A DNA stretch of 64,000 nucleotides from Apteryx mantelli (GCF_036417845.1 NC_089981.1:78967268-79031267), one strand, 5' to 3'. Counted from the stretch's first letter, positions 1 through 13,200 are shown. The notes: generated by a model not told the origin, from the sequence alone. Numbers and translations: made by a program.

Positions 1-1182
1 AAGATTATCATTAGGCTTCAAACAAAAATATATTTGTTTGAATCCTGTTAATCTCTTGGTGTCAAAAGGCAGTTGTTCTTGTTGCTCAGATTTTTTTCTT
101 AAAACACCAACAACCACCCCCCCCCCCCCCCACAAAGTTGGGTTGCTATATTTTTCTAAACAGGCAGAAAATGCACCCAGTTATATCAGAAACAAGTTGA
201 GATACAAATTCTCCTGTGTTAGCAAGTACAGCAGCCATTAACTCCAGGGATTTTTCTCCCCTAACCTACTCCCTGTGGTAAGGAATTACCACATAACTGT
301 ATACTACAGGGTTTTGGGTTTTTTTTCCCCTGATTTACAGCATGGTAGCTATTACTGCTCTCCAGCAAATACAGCTTGTTGGGTAGATCCACTGCTGCTC
401 TTAATATGTTCCTACAGTTTATATGGGAGTTAAAGAAAAATACGCTAGTTAAATGCTTCTATGTGTGACACTGTTACATTTCGTTTTGCAGGACATGACT
501 TACCTACAATTGCACTGAGCAGCTTCTGATTCACTCACTGCATCAGTCACCTAAATCAGAAAGTAACATTTGAACGTGACTTGTAGTTATGCATTTGTTT
601 TTGGCAAACAGAAGGAAAGAGAATGAAGCCAATAAAGTCCAAATTATTGAATCATATATATAAAACCCTTATTCTTTCAAGGCAAACTAAAAGGAATTGT
701 GAAGTACTACCTTAGTTTACAGTGCTTCAACAATTTAGCTAGCTAAAGTTTATAGGAATGTAACTGCTATTAGATGCTGAATCTGTTAAAACAAACACAA
801 AAGAAAAAACAAAAACAAAAATAAACAACCACACACCACACACACTGTTCCTATACTTAAGCTATTAATCATATCTTTTTTATACATGCAGGTAAAAGGT
901 ACTGATACCCAAATCTCCAAAAGGTGTCTAATTCCCAATGAATTTACTACTTTTGAAGGCCTGTCCTGTCAGGCCTAAATGATATTCTTAAATTTTGAAA
1001 ACATTAAAATTTACTGGTTTAAAGTAACCTAGTTTAAGGAAACTGGAAGTTTCTGTCTGTCAATAAGACTCAGTTGACAGTGTTACTTTTAAAAGCAACA
1101 CTTACAAATCTGTTTGCACAAATCTCCCCCCAACAGCCATTAATTTAACGGCCTTATAAAGTAAGTATTTTTGATGTCATAC
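1..1182 (-). other. XRCC3: XRCC3 intron leading to off-window C-terminal exon(s)
   Basis: No segment resembling the conserved C-terminal GFWDERVSPALGITWANQ block was found on the minus strand. A C15 run lies at 117-131. The rest is AT-rich unique-looking sequence. Confidence 0.75.
117..131. repeat. Poly-C homopolymer (C15)
   Basis: Fifteen uninterrupted C on the plus strand (G15 on the XRCC3 sense strand), inside the XRCC3 intron. Such runs are length-variable and error-prone in sequencing. Confidence 0.85.
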
Positions 1183-1395
1183 CTGATTAATGCACATTAT
1201 TGGAGTCCTGAATCTAGTGCTTAAACTGTGAAGCTGTGCTCCAAATGTCTGCAAATACCGAGCTTTCGTAACAGAATCTGAAACTCCAAATTCGCATCGA
1301 AACAAAGCAGCAATAGAGTCTACGACCACCAGCCGCGCCATGCCTCTTGTGAGCAGTAAAGAAATCCTTTTAGTAATGCAGTTGTGGAAGGTGTC
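1183..1395 (-). CDS. XRCC3: XRCC3 coding exon 5 (Walker B)
   Basis: 213 nt, phase 0-0. It encodes [36 protein letters not shown] and ends TPIMCINQ. The Walker B aspartate is in VVVDS. The acceptor (tattttgcgatag) has a weak pyrimidine tract; the donor is CAG|GTATGA. Confidence 0.95.
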
Positions 1396-4300
1396 CTATC
1401 GCAAAATACAAATATCTGACACTGAAACGATTCAAATAACAATATTTGTAAGATTAGGATAGTAACTACAGTTCTCATCACTTAAATGTAAGCTGATGAA
1501 GTTTCTAATCAGAGAATGAGTTTGTGGATCTGTAAGTTTCACTGGTAAAAATTTTTAAGGGGTGTCTTGCATTTTTATCTAAAACAAACAAACAAAGGAA
1601 ACTAAATGCAACCTGTGTATATCATGTGCAATCTACTGAAGTTATTTGCAGCTGTACTCACTTAAATCAAGTATGTTCGGATGTTTCCAGATCTCGAGAA
1701 TGCAATAGCACAGTCCTGAACCATTCCTATTTTGCAGCAGTGGTTCTTACTAAAACACTGAGCACTCAAGACTAGCATTAAATATTCAAAACAGAAGTTA
1801 AAGACTATGCTGCTATTTCACTAATGACATTTTGGTGATAAAATATACAGCTACTATATCAACCCCCCCTTGATCAAAAGTCCTATTAATATCTGCAACT
1901 CATTTCCTCCCTTTTTATGAAAAAAGTTTTATCAATTGAATATTTTGAAGTTCTCCAAACTTTCCAACTGCAGGAAGTTTTAGTAGAAAATACTTTGCAG
2001 AGTGTAACTTTATGTAATAATAGTGATACTAGTCAGACCAAAGGTCTTTCTAGGCCAGATCTTGTCTTTAGCAGTGGTCTACAATAGCTGAGTACAAAGG
2101 AGAGCAAGCATACAATAATCTTAGCTTCTAGATGTCAATCATTCAGGGACAACATTGGCAATAAACAAAAACAAAACCCAGACAGTTACAGTTCTTTTGA
2201 TTGGTGCCATTCTTTAAAGAAGTAGGGGCTCACAGCTGAAAAGCTTACACGCATCCAAAATTACAGGTAATATCTTTCAACATTCCATAGCTATTAGAAC
2301 TAGATTGTAATTCTCAAGTCTGAATTACAGTAAGATCTATTCTATTAAACTAGCTGCTCCTGACAAAAGCAATAGTATTTAAAAAAAAAAAAAGCCTGTG
2401 ATGATATAAGTGAGGTAAAAATTACTCAGTAGAATATATGATCTTCAGATTCCGGAAAATGAATTTTTTTTGTTTCCACTTGCTGGTATGTCTACAGGCA
2501 ACTGTGCTTCCCTTCAAACATTTCAGTTTTTCTAAATGTATGGGAACTTTCTGTCCATACAAGACTCATTCCTTTCAAGTGAATACATGAACAACTGAAT
2601 TCTTCAGAATGAAACATGTCAAAAATTTTGATGTGGAAGAAAATACAGACTGCAATTATAATTTGAGTTTCTACTTCAATTGCTATAACCTATCTCTCTC
2701 TCTCTATAACAATCTATTCTATGTATATTGCTATATATGTGTAATCTATATGGATTGAGAGAGCAAGCAAGCGGGAACACAAGCTATATACAGCAATACA
2801 TAAATTGTGAAAAATCTACCGTGCAATTGCTTAACAGGGAGTATAATATTTTAAGGGTATTTTAGAGAAATGTACATATTATTTTAAGTTGATTTTTTCC
2901 TGTTATTATGCAGACTTTTTACAATAACATACTTTATAGCTCCAAAAGACTGCAGTAAGAACTTTAATTAATGCTTCCAATGGAAGGTACGTGGAAAAGG
3001 CAGCTTAGCTGCTGCCTGGGCTATGCAGTGAATAAGTGGCAAATATATCATACGAACGTACAATATCTTCTTACACTTATAAACTAAGACCAAGATTAAC
3101 AAAGTGCCAGCAATCAGAATATGTTAACAAGATCTGCTTTTGAGCCTTACAGAAAACAGAACTTCTAATGTTCTATCAAATAAACTACATATCCATGGCC
3201 ATTTAAGAAATTAGAAAGCACAAAGATGTGTCTTTACAAGGCAAGAACATGGTACTGAAGTTAGTATCTTTTTTTCCCCCAACTCTACTAAGATGTCTAA
3301 AAATGAGAGAAGGGGAAAGACAGCAGCACTACAGCTGTTATGCTGTGCCACTACTTATTCTGGGCATCATTTTTTGTATCCTTCCCTTCTATTCATTTGA
3401 TTTTCAACTTATTAACTCTGGCCTTATATTGCAAATATGGACCACCTTTTGCATACACGTTTGTATCCTGTCTGCAAACTCAATCAAGATTTCTCTAGGA
3501 GCTGTAGTAAAACCAGCAGCAATAACTCTACTGCATTTTAATAAACATAAAGATTTATAAAACCCACCACATCATTCATTCTGAAAAAGATGGATGTTTA
3601 TCTTTGAATAGCTCCCAACCTTTCACAATGAAACACTAAGTAAAAGACTTAGCTCCTGAAGACCTGACTCAGTTTTCTAAAAGCAATTGGCAGAGATAAA
3701 AAAGCAAGTATTCATTGTAAACCTTAGGTCACTTGTAGTCTTTTGCAAGCTCTTCTGCATCAAAAAGACTCCTGTGGTAACTGGGTTATAGCATTATAAT
3801 GATTTATTTGTAAGTCATGCCACTACTTACTAGGTCTGCTGCGTGCTCAATGAAAATACTGTTTCCAAATTTGATTTTCTGTATGATTTCAGTTGGAACA
3901 TCTGCACGCAGCTTATGCTGTTGATCTATGAGTTGCTGCAAACGTTTACTTGGGAATACGTCTTCTGTACAAATGTAGACTGCTCCTACAATCCAGAAAA
4001 CAACCTGTTACTAAATCATGGCTCTTAGATAGACACAGTTTTTTTAACAGCACAAAAACAAAACAACGCATTATGCACTTAGAAGTTAAGCATACTTAAC
4101 TGGAAATTCTTTTTACTTTTGTACACTCCTATTGAATCAATGATGAACAACCAAAAGAAAACGCTGCTATGACTTTCCTGTAGCTGCCAGATGCCTTTTT
4201 AGTGCCTTCTGGCACAACTGCATTTTTGCACTCTCCAGTGGTCCACTAGGTGCCACTCTTCCTGCACGGCCGCAGAACGCCTGCCTGCCTGACCGGGATG

Positions 4301-7300
4301 ATGGAGTATCGTAACCTCTTCAACCACAAATAGAGTAATACTGGTACTGCATAGTTTGCCTTAGACTAGTAATTCTGATTAATTTCACTCACCCTTTTGA
4401 ACCTTCTCGATATCAAATTTATATATGGAGGGATACTTTTTGCCATACTTGTAAAACAGTTTAAAGAGGATCAGTCATCCATTCTCATTCCAATTAACTC
4501 TTCCTGAAAATAGTACATTAGATAAAAAGTATTATACTTCATCACATTACTGTCAGTGATGGCTATATATTTTTACTGCAGGTTCTGGTTAACAAGAATG
4601 CATTATTGTAGAGAAAGTTAACTACATATGTCAAAGATTTGGAGAAAAAAGGATTATGTGCAGTATTTTCTTTATTAGAATACTGTTGCTGTTATTGTAG
4701 AATTAGTCAGAATTGTCTGAAAACAACAGCTAATAATTATAGGATTACATCTAAGGATTAAGCCCACTCGCTGAAATGGTTCGAGCTGCTAATACAGCTT
4801 GGCAGCTGATGCGCTTGGCAACACTGGACCTCCTCAGTATTTCCACCCCAGTGGTCCATTTTCTACACTGGCTCTCTAGGGAGCAGAAAGTCCCATTTCC
4901 AGTTGCAACTTCCAAACACACAACATATTCCACAGAAAAAATATGAAACTATACCCAATAGTAGGAACCGGAAGAGCACAGGGCTGGATTGAGGAAATAT
5001 TGAAAGTTTTCCATTCCAAATAAAAATATTTTGCTGATGGGCACCTGCATAACACAAGGTATTGAATTTTGAGAACTCTTCTATAAGAAACAAGCATGGC
5101 CATAAGCCTAATTTGCTTGAAGACTGATGTCATTACCTGATCATGATTCCTGTACTATAACACCAAAAAAAAAAAAAAAAGAAAAAGAGTGCAAAATTGA
5201 ACTACAAATGGTTTCTGTATTTTCCCACACACACTTTCTATTTCAAATATTATTTGAGTGGATGGAATTTTGGATTTGAAACTGTGAGCATAAACAATGT
5301 ATTTGATAATTACAATAGGTGAACTCATATGCAATACTTGTAGACACAAATGAGCATATGTGCAATTTTTCATTTGGGCAGAAGGAAATCAAAACAGAAA
5401 GTAAGTCCACCAGTACTTGAATACATTAAGTTTACAGTGACATCCACAGCTTGCTGAATACTGTCTGAACTTGTATGAATATTAGGGTGAGAAAAGCACA
5501 GTACATTATTTAATAAATTGTATAATTTAACTGCTTAAGTTAGTTAAATAGCTAATTATTAAACAGCTAATTCAGTGAACTTTAACTTTCTTGACTATTT
5601 TTCTAGGTTAATTTCTCCTAACTGGATCATTTCTCACAGCTGTCACTGTCAAGTTGGGTGGTGATGAATATCGAATAGGCAGGCATGTAACTTGACTGAA
5701 GGCAGTTCCAGACATTCCTAATCAAATTTTTCAGTTTCATGATTTCTAAAAAGCCAGTGAGTCAAGACAAATTTCTAATCATGAATTTGATTCGTTATGT
5801 ATATCTAGCATCAATATTTGCTCAGATAAACCAATAACGTCTTGCAAGACTTGAGTCACAAAACTCAAATCATTATGGTGCAAATCCACAGCTTTAGATA
5901 AACTTGGTGGGGGCAAGGGGAGGAGGGTGGGGAGAAAGATACGCAGCTCCCTTAAGCCCATGTGCTTCCAAGCTCATACTAAGAAAAGCTATGCTCACTT
6001 GTGTTGAAATGTCTGAAGGCTAGAACAGTTCCGATGTACAACATTCTGGACCTCTCATCTACCATTCTTCTTCACAACAGATTGGCTTTTGCACAACGCA
6101 GCCTAATTCTGAATGACAGGGATTTCTTTATCACAGATACTGGCTCACAGAGAGAATATTTGCTTTTTAAAGTCAGACCTGCCTTAAGCAGTATGTCCTT
6201 TCTACTCTCCTCAGTTTACATAAAGGGTGGAATGTTTGTTATTTGAGACTGTTTATGTCTTTTCAAATGCAGACTCACACTTCTACATAGATCAATACTA
6301 TAATGTTTAGATATCTGCCTTTCAATCCAGAGGTATTGCACCACTCAATACATTTCTAAACAAAGAACACAGTATTCTTGCTGGAAAAAAAAATATATAT
6401 ATTATATATATATAAAGAATTATCTGGAGACAAAGAATGTAAAATTCTACTAAAGATAAAGACATTCCTCACAGATAACTTCAGTACAGTAGTAAGAATA
6501 GTGATAGGAACAATCATAACGTAAAAGCAGAAGACTAAAAGCATCAACCAACCCTACTGTATTATAAACATACTCAGTTGAGTCTCAGTTTGCAAGGTAA
6601 TCCTGCAGCTGTAATACCTCTAGGGAAGAAAGAAAAAGCTGGAGAAGCAAAAATCTGGTCCTCTCTGAGCTACTGGTCCAGCAACCTAGTTTTAAAATAC
6701 CTGCCCAATATATACACTCTATCCCCTTTGTAAAATCACAACAGGGATTTTAAAGTTCAAACGATCACATTTACTTATGCTAAATAATTGTTTCAGGGAA
6801 ACATTTGTGTTAAAAAAAAATCAAAAGAGATTATTTCGTTCTTCAGAACAGTTTCAGTGCACAGACTGACTGGTGTTTCCTGCCTCAGTTCAGTTTTGCA
6901 AACACCAGATCAGTTACCTGCCAACCTTCCACTCTGCTGTAATACTTGTATGACATCAGTTAAATCTAATAGAGCAGATATTGTAGTCTCAGTACATAAC
7001 TGGTCCAGTCGTGCTTTCTCCAAAGTATACAGTGGGACAACCTTCTTTCTTGAAATGCTGCTCATTTCAGAAGACGGTAATGTAATTTTCATCCTGATCT
7101 TTCTTGAGAGAGTTAACCCCCACAAAATACAGTGGATGAACTTTGTTTTGGCCTAAAATTCAAGTCTCACAGTAAAAGGAGAGTAGCACTCTATCCTATT
7201 GGACCCTTGTAAAGATTCTTCAACTTCTGCCTGGGATCTTCAGTTGAGCCACAATAAAAGCATTCGAATAGCAAGAACACACACCCACGCATTAAAAATG

Positions 7301-10300
7301 CAAGAGGTGCTTTGTAGCAGTTACAGGAGTTCAAGTTAGAAGATACTGACAGACAGGCAAACCCAACAGGAAAGACAAATGTCTAATCACAAAGCCAAAG
7401 CCCTTAACAATATTCAGATATCTTAATGATAGGCGGATTGTCACAACCTAAATAAAAAGAAGAGACCAGTACAAGACAGAGAAGAGCCTATGGCATCATG
7501 CTATTTACAGTTTATTAGGAAGCTGTCAACACTAGCAGCAATTCAAGAGCCTGGGTATTTATCACTTTTGAAAGAGAAGCTGGGAGACACTCTTAGAAAG
7601 TTGTCCTGAATGATCACATAAGCATCCTTCCCCACAGTTCTACAACAAGAAAATAGAAACTAGCTATTTTATCAGGTCTCAGTGCTCTTCTGTCATTTAG
7701 GCTGATGACAGTACTATACTGGTTGTTGGGGGAAAAAAAAAAAAGACCAAAAAGAAAAAAACTCGAAAGTTGCAAATGATTTTCAAATAAGGGAATGGAA
7801 GAATTTTCAGTCCTAGAAACATAATCTGCCATGCACCAAACTGACTTTGTTAGCAAGAATCCGTAGCAAATATCTTTTCTAATTCAGAATTCTAATGTAG
7901 TTATGAATTTGTCACATTATATTCATTATATTTACTCATAAATATGGGCATATAAATTCAGCCAATATGCAACAGACCATAACTGACATTCTTAGAATGG
8001 TACAAAGATAACTTTGAGGCAAAGGATGTCCCAATTTTTTGGTTTGCTGCCAACCTTCTAGCACTGAAAACTATAAACAAGAATAGCACAAAGTCAAATG
8101 AAGTAAATACACAATAAATCTTTACTGTCTCAAGAAATGTATTTCAACATCACCACCTAAGAGAAGGCAAAAGTTTCTAGCACTAAAAAAAAATAACCCC
8201 ATAAATTTAAACGTTTAGCAAACTTTTAGCAAGGAGTTTTATCTTCTTCTATTGGTCGAGCTAGACTTCTGTGATGAAAAATAAGCATCATTGTTCTCCT
8301 TCTTCCAAGTTTTCTAAAGAAAAAAAGCTCTTCATTACTTTCTTTCCTGTATTTCTCCATGTGAAACCCAACATTTCTTATTCATAGATTGTAAAAGAAT
8401 CAAGGTTGTGCAACAGCCTTTAACTTTGTATCATTTTTTTCCTCCTTCATTTTGGAGTACTCTAATTTTACAAAACAGTTCGATAAATCCAACATATTAG
8501 TTGTAATACTGTGATTACGGTTTAGAATTTTAAATTTAAGCTTGACATAGATCTGCTCTGATGTACTATGATGATGATCTGCTATGTTGCAGCTCCTACT
8601 AACATATCTCATCAAGATAGGTACCATTCATTACCAGTTTCTAAAAACAAGGATTCCTTGATGTACTTATACTGCAGTCTAATCAAGATCCTCAAAAGTT
8701 CTGTCCTCTCAGCCCTTCAAAAATGCTCTGGCTCTCTCACAGGAGCATCTATACGATGACCACCCTATCCACTGCTCTTTCACGAACCGCTTGGCAGTGG
8801 CTAAATGGGGAATGCAACCGCAATGAAGCAATCACAATATCACCAAGTGCTAAGGAACAGCCACCATCTCCACACACAAGTAACAACAGATGGGCCATTC
8901 TGTGGCTCTCAAAGGAAGATTCTCGAGACAAAAATGCCAGTAGGATGCTGGGCCCCTTTTTCTGTATTCTGACTCTGTTCTAGTTTGTTCTTTTCTTCCA
9001 ACACAAATAGAGAGAAGCACTGGGGTATGAATGAAAACATATTTTCACTCATAATATCTGTAGCAGTTAACAGCAACACAGGAAGGAATTGAACAGCATA
9101 TATTTGCTTCTGCTCTGATTAATGACATAACTTAAAGCAAAGTAATGCAAGTCAAAGGCTCATTTCTGCCCTTTAAGCACTATTTTCATTTGGACACTCC
9201 AGGATTTTTCCATGTGGGTAGATACGGTACAAGAAATAATTGAGGAAGTTTCTCCACAACAAACCACTGAGCTGCCAAATTAAACCCAGTGTTACATGGA
9301 AAGAAGAGCAAGATCACAGCCAAAAAACAATTAAAGCAGACCACCAGGACAGTGAATTCTTGGAAGTGAGACAGATTTTTCCCTTTCTAAAAAGACATAA
9401 AAGAAAATATCAGAAGTTAGATTAAGGGGAAAGAGACAGTCAAAAGCCATATTTCAAAGAAAATCTACTTATTTTTGCAAAAATTGGAAAATCGCATGTA
9501 TAAAACAATGCTTTCTTCAACTAGTTTTCCATCAATTTTACTCTGTAAATTATTTTAATTAGGGTAATCAAACTAAATATTATTTGAAATTTAAAACCTC
9601 TAACTGGGAATATACACCACATACCAGAGATGTTTGTGGAAAATTACCTGTTTGACAAGCTGTTTTGCTGTGGTTGTTACTTGAGAAGTCAGTAAGTACT
9701 TATGACAGTGATGCTTTTCCTATGTTGTTTGCATGTGTGTCTTCTTTCACCCACATTGGCAGGTGGGTAAACAACAGCCAACAGCAATTTTATATTACAT
9801 TACGTTGCAATGCAGGGCATGTGCACAGTATGCTTTTCTCTTCATACTGCTGCGTTACCAATTAGCTTACCACTAATGCTACTGCAGAAGGGCAAGACAT
9901 TCAGCGAATAAAAACATTTACTTCAACACAGAAATAATGCTCTTAAAGACAGCATATTCCTCCAAATGGCAAATAAATCAACGTATACATTCCAGTACTT
10001 ACCAGACTCTAATCCACCATATTTGTAAGGATACTGCACACAAAGGCACAGCTGTAAACTAATCTGGGTCTTCCCAGCAGAACTTTCGCCGGCAAGTTCT
10101 GTGATTCCCACTAAAGGAATGCCACCTTTTAACAAGTTATCTAGTACTGAACATCCCAGGCTTAGTTTCTGGTGTTGGGAGGTGAGATGATGTTTATCTT
10201 GGTAGAGCTGAAGCGCTGAAGGATATTTTTTTTAAAGGGGGGGGGGGAAGGGAGGAAAGAAAAAGTTCCATTTAGTATCTTTCTAACACACAATGATACA

Positions 10301-11642
10301 ATATAGAGGCTATACACCAGGTTTGCATCTGCAACAGATACTTTCTTTGTTGATGGGAGGTTTTTCTAATTTAGCCTGGTCTTCCGCACCTCCCTTTCCC
10401 ATGCACAATCTATTAATTGTATGCCATGAGCAAAAATAGATAGTTTACACTGTACCCTTTCCTCCTCTAGATCTTTTTTTCCTTTCTCTGCCTCTAAAGA
10501 GTCTCTATGGAAAGCTACACATAGGGAAAATCTTGCCAACACGGTTCAAGCAGAGCAGTTATGGAAATGGAAAGCTATAGCAGACTATGAAAGAGCATAG
10601 CAGGCATCTGGCCAAGACCTGAAGATATATGTAGAGCTCAAGGAAACAGATTAGAAGTACAGAGCTGCCATGAAGCATTTGTACAGGAGGAGCTGTCAGA
10701 TCCTGCAGATTTGGAATTATGTGTTTGTATCACATCATTTATATAGTTTCTAACAGACAAGCTTTTCAACTAGTCTCAGTCCGAAAGGAAAATAATGAGA
10801 GAGACAGAGTTCAGCAAGAGAAAGGAAAATCTTGTGTTCCTCTCATCAAGTTTTCCAGTCTGGGGAATTATTTTGTTGTGTTTTAAATAGGCTTGATCCT
10901 GAAGAATGATTCCCATCCACTTCCATCTACCTTCAGGATCTCACAGGAGCTGTCCTTAGGATAATTAAGCCTTTTCATTTTCAGAATCATTATCAAATCA
11001 TATTACTTATTAACTAGGAACCAAAACTATACCTTCTCCCAGTGACAATACATTTGATGATTTAAATAGAATACTTTTTTTTTTTTTTTTTGCATTAGCT
11101 GTATTACCTGTAAGCATACTATTTTTCCTCAGTGTGCGAGAGATTGTTTTCAGTAAATACTGTATATCTGCACTGGATAGTTTCATCAATCTTTGCAAGT
11201 CTGCTTCAGAAAGATTTAAAATCTCTTTCACTGATTTTATGTCAGCTGAAATTAGAGGAATTCTTATAAATAATTTTGGCTGGATTACATTCTTATGCAC
11301 AAAAGAAAAGTTCTCCCACTTCCTACTTCCCCTAAAGTTTATCTACACCACAGGATTAAATTCTTGTGATCTAAGCAGGCAACATTTACATTGAATGTAT
11401 CAAAACATGCTATAAAATTGTTTGGAATCATTGAATCATGGGGAGAAGCTATCATTTCTAATTACAAGATTGGCTTATGAAATATTTAATTGCAGTTCCA
11501 AAATGTTGCTATCTATATACTTATATCCACAAACACACAATTATTTAAAGGAAGACTTATTAGCTAAACACTTGCAGATTAAGTTACCTTTTTTAAGGGC
11601 AGCAATTACTTTAGGGTTCAAGTCAAACTGGTCCCAATCCAT
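1183..11642 (-). CDS. XRCC3: XRCC3, DNA repair RAD51 paralogue (5 coding exons, C-terminus outside window)
   Basis: RAD51-family ATPase that pairs with RAD51C (CX3 complex) in homologous recombination and replication-fork protection in the nucleus. Minus-strand exons are 11588-11642, 11108-11245, 10003-10215, 3831-3985 and 1183-1395; all have GT-AG borders and the phases join without a stop. They encode 258 residues, ending in CINQ at the same residue number as in human XRCC3 as I recall it. Visible features: N-terminal [18 protein letters not shown], a helix-hairpin-helix-like segment ([16 protein letters not shown]), Walker A GESSAGKT near residue 107, and the Walker B strand RLVVVDS near residue 208. 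The ATG has G at -3 and +4. About 88 C-terminal residues (family length about 346) should lie left of base 1. Nothing in 1-1182 on the minus strand resembles them. Confidence 0.96.
1396..3830 (-). other. XRCC3: XRCC3 intron 4
   Basis: AT-rich, with simple tracts such as the CT/AT-rich stretch near 2,690-2,760. The plus-strand open frame at 3228-3560 shows no family signature and looks like chance. I see no other feature. Confidence 0.7.
3831..3985 (-). CDS. XRCC3: XRCC3 coding exon 4
   Basis: 155 nt, entered at phase 1 and left at phase 0. The translation includes [18 protein letters not shown] and [13 protein letters not shown], collinear with human [18 protein letters not shown] and FGSQIFIEHVADV. 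The acceptor is ggattgtag|GAGC and the donor CCTA|GTAAGT. It is too interrupted by stops outside its splice sites to appear as a long open frame. Confidence 0.95.
3986..10002 (-). other. XRCC3: XRCC3 intron 3 (about 6 kb)
   Basis: Largest XRCC3 intron in the window. It holds an (AT)n stretch at about 6393-6414, several poly-A/T tracts, and an exon-like open segment on the minus strand at 6918-7154. No transposon was recognised by eye. Confidence 0.7.
6393..6414. repeat. AT dinucleotide microsatellite
   Basis: Alternating TA/AT run, seen directly, in XRCC3 intron 3. Confidence 0.8.
10003..10215 (-). CDS. XRCC3: XRCC3 coding exon 3 (Walker A)
   Basis: 213 nt, phase 1-1. It encodes ALQLYQDK... 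to GGLES and contains the P-loop GESSAGKTQ in [19 protein letters not shown]. The acceptor follows a tract that is C-rich on the transcribed sense (G11 on the plus strand at 10237-10247). The donor is TCTG|GTAAGT. Confidence 0.96.
10216..11107 (-). other. XRCC3: XRCC3 intron 2
   Basis: 892 nt between exons 3 and 2. A poly-T run (about 20 T on the plus strand) lies just inside the intron, close to the exon 2 donor near 11,071-11,090. No gene or element recognised. Confidence 0.75.
10237..10247. repeat. Poly-G homopolymer (G11) beside XRCC3 exon 3 acceptor
   Basis: Eleven G on the plus strand, followed by A/G-rich sequence, starting 22 bases outside exon 3. On the XRCC3 pre-mRNA it reads as a C-rich upstream tract before the ttcag acceptor. 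Confidence 0.8.
11108..11245 (-). CDS. XRCC3: XRCC3 coding exon 2
   Basis: 138 nt, phase 1 at both ends. It encodes [19 protein letters not shown] and continues to KNSMLT, matching the human segment KSVKEVLHFSG...SILT. The acceptor is tttcag|CTGAC and the donor ACAG|GTAATA. Confidence 0.95.
11246..11587 (-). other. XRCC3: XRCC3 intron between coding exons 1 and 2
   Basis: 342 nt, AT-rich. Nothing recognisable beyond the splice sites. Confidence 0.8.
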
Positions 11643-11657
11643 TTCCTGATACAGTAA
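11588..11657 (-). CDS. XRCC3: XRCC3 first coding exon (coding 11588-11642)
   Basis: The ATG is at 11642-11640 and the exon encodes [18 protein letters not shown] plus one base of the next codon. The donor is AAG|GTAACT. A pyrimidine-rich acceptor (ttctgttcaccccag) ends 15 bases upstream of the ATG, so the exon probably starts at 11657 and is joined to a non-coding first exon in the CpG island. Confidence 0.92.
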
Positions 11658-13111
11658 CTGGGGTGAACAGAACATCAGGTAATTATCACCTATTATATAT
11701 TTTTTTAAATCAGACATACATGCAATACAAAAAATAAGCATGATTCAGTGTGATAACTTTGTAGGAATATTCTATTTTTACTTTTTAACAATACATTTCT
11801 TCATTATTTTAGAAAAGCAGCAATGATTCAGCACAGTGGCTGAGGTCTTCTCAGATAGTTCGTTGCATATATGCTATTAAAGACTTAAACTAATAATGAT
11901 GTAGTTACAAATTGCTGGTCATTTTAATTGTATACCCACCTAGGGTATTTGCTCTCGACTGAAGCTTGCAAATATGCAGTAATTTCTATCCTGCCGTTCT
12001 TTACAAAAACTTTTCATTTTCAAAGAGGAAAAAAAACCCTCATGGACATGCAATTCAGAATAATCCAGAACTAGTCATATATCTGAAATTCAAATGTATT
12101 TTGATTTACTAAAACATAGTTTGTTACTAACAACAACAACGTTACATGCTGTTTTAGTACTTTGATCTAAAACTCTACAGTTTAGTACTATAATTACCTA
12201 GGGAAAAAAAAAATACTGTGATGCTTATTACTGTTACGCAGATCATCTTTATGAAGGATAGCGTTCGACACTTAAGAGTTATATAAGAATACATGACTTA
12301 ATGAACATTCAGCTTTTTAACATGGGGGAAGGAAGTTTGCCATGGATCCTGAGAACAGAATGAATGTAGGAAAAAAAAATCATTTTTAAGCAATAGTTAT
12401 TAAAAGCAACTTTCTGACAAGTGTTTCAAAGTTCAAGCTTATTGAAATTAATTATAATCATGACCTTTGACTCAAAGGATTCCACATCATTTTGCATACT
12501 TCACTCATCTGAAGCCATTGAAATTCAGCTACTGCTGCTTAAGGCACTAGGAAGAGAGGGAAATTACCAGAAAACAACTGTAGCAAAGTAGGATTGGAGC
12601 AAAAAAATACAAAGGGCCTTTGATTTTGAAGCCCGTTTCAAAATCCTCATGCGCTTAGTTGTATGACATTCAATTCATCAGTTGGAGGAGAAAAGAAGAA
12701 TCTATTCAGTACCGATTCGTATTTATGGTTGAAGGCACAGGAAAAACATAAATTGATAAACTCTAAACCAGTCGAGCAGGGACGAGTGCCTAGGTTTTCT
12801 ATTTCCAGCAGAGCAGGCTATCACGGAAGACAGTGAGCACGAACACGGGGAATAGCAGGGCCACAACGAGACGAGGAGAAACGGCGCAGCCTCCTCTCCG
12901 TACCACACGCCTACCGAAACGAGCTGTTCTTCATCAACCTCTGGAAAACATCCGTCAGGTAAGTTACGCGACGTTACAGCTATAAAGAGGAAGACAAAAC
13001 GGCTGCAACCTCACAAAGCAAATTCGCCTTTGCTGTAACCTGAGTAGGGCCACAAACATCAGGATCGAAGGAAACGCCGCTCTTACGCGGACGAGAGCGC
13101 GCACAAGCTAC
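11658..13111 (-). other. XRCC3: XRCC3 first intron (5' UTR intron)
   Basis: Inferred from the acceptor at 11657 and a candidate minus-strand donor, GCGCAG|GTAGCT, ending a non-coding exon at 13112. GC content rises from about 12,720 toward the island. A plus-strand consensus donor lies at 12956-12962. Confidence 0.55.
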
Positions 13112-13200
13112 CTGCGCGTGACCGCCGCGCGCCCCACGACGCCCTGCAGAGCCCGCCCGCCAACGCGCCTAACCGCCCCCGCGACGCCACGCGACGCCAA
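13112..13200 (-). other. XRCC3: Probable XRCC3 non-coding first exon (approximate)
   Basis: Minus-strand donor GCGCAG|GTAGCT at 13112, at the left edge of the CpG island, facing the acceptor at 11657. The transcription start cannot be read from sequence, so the right border is a guess, set by the CCAAT boxes that begin at 13210. Confidence 0.4.

Noticed and set aside
3228..3560. 110-codon plus-strand frame with hydrophobic stretches in XRCC3 intron 4
   Set aside because: Hydrophobic content follows from T-rich DNA; no signature or splice context.
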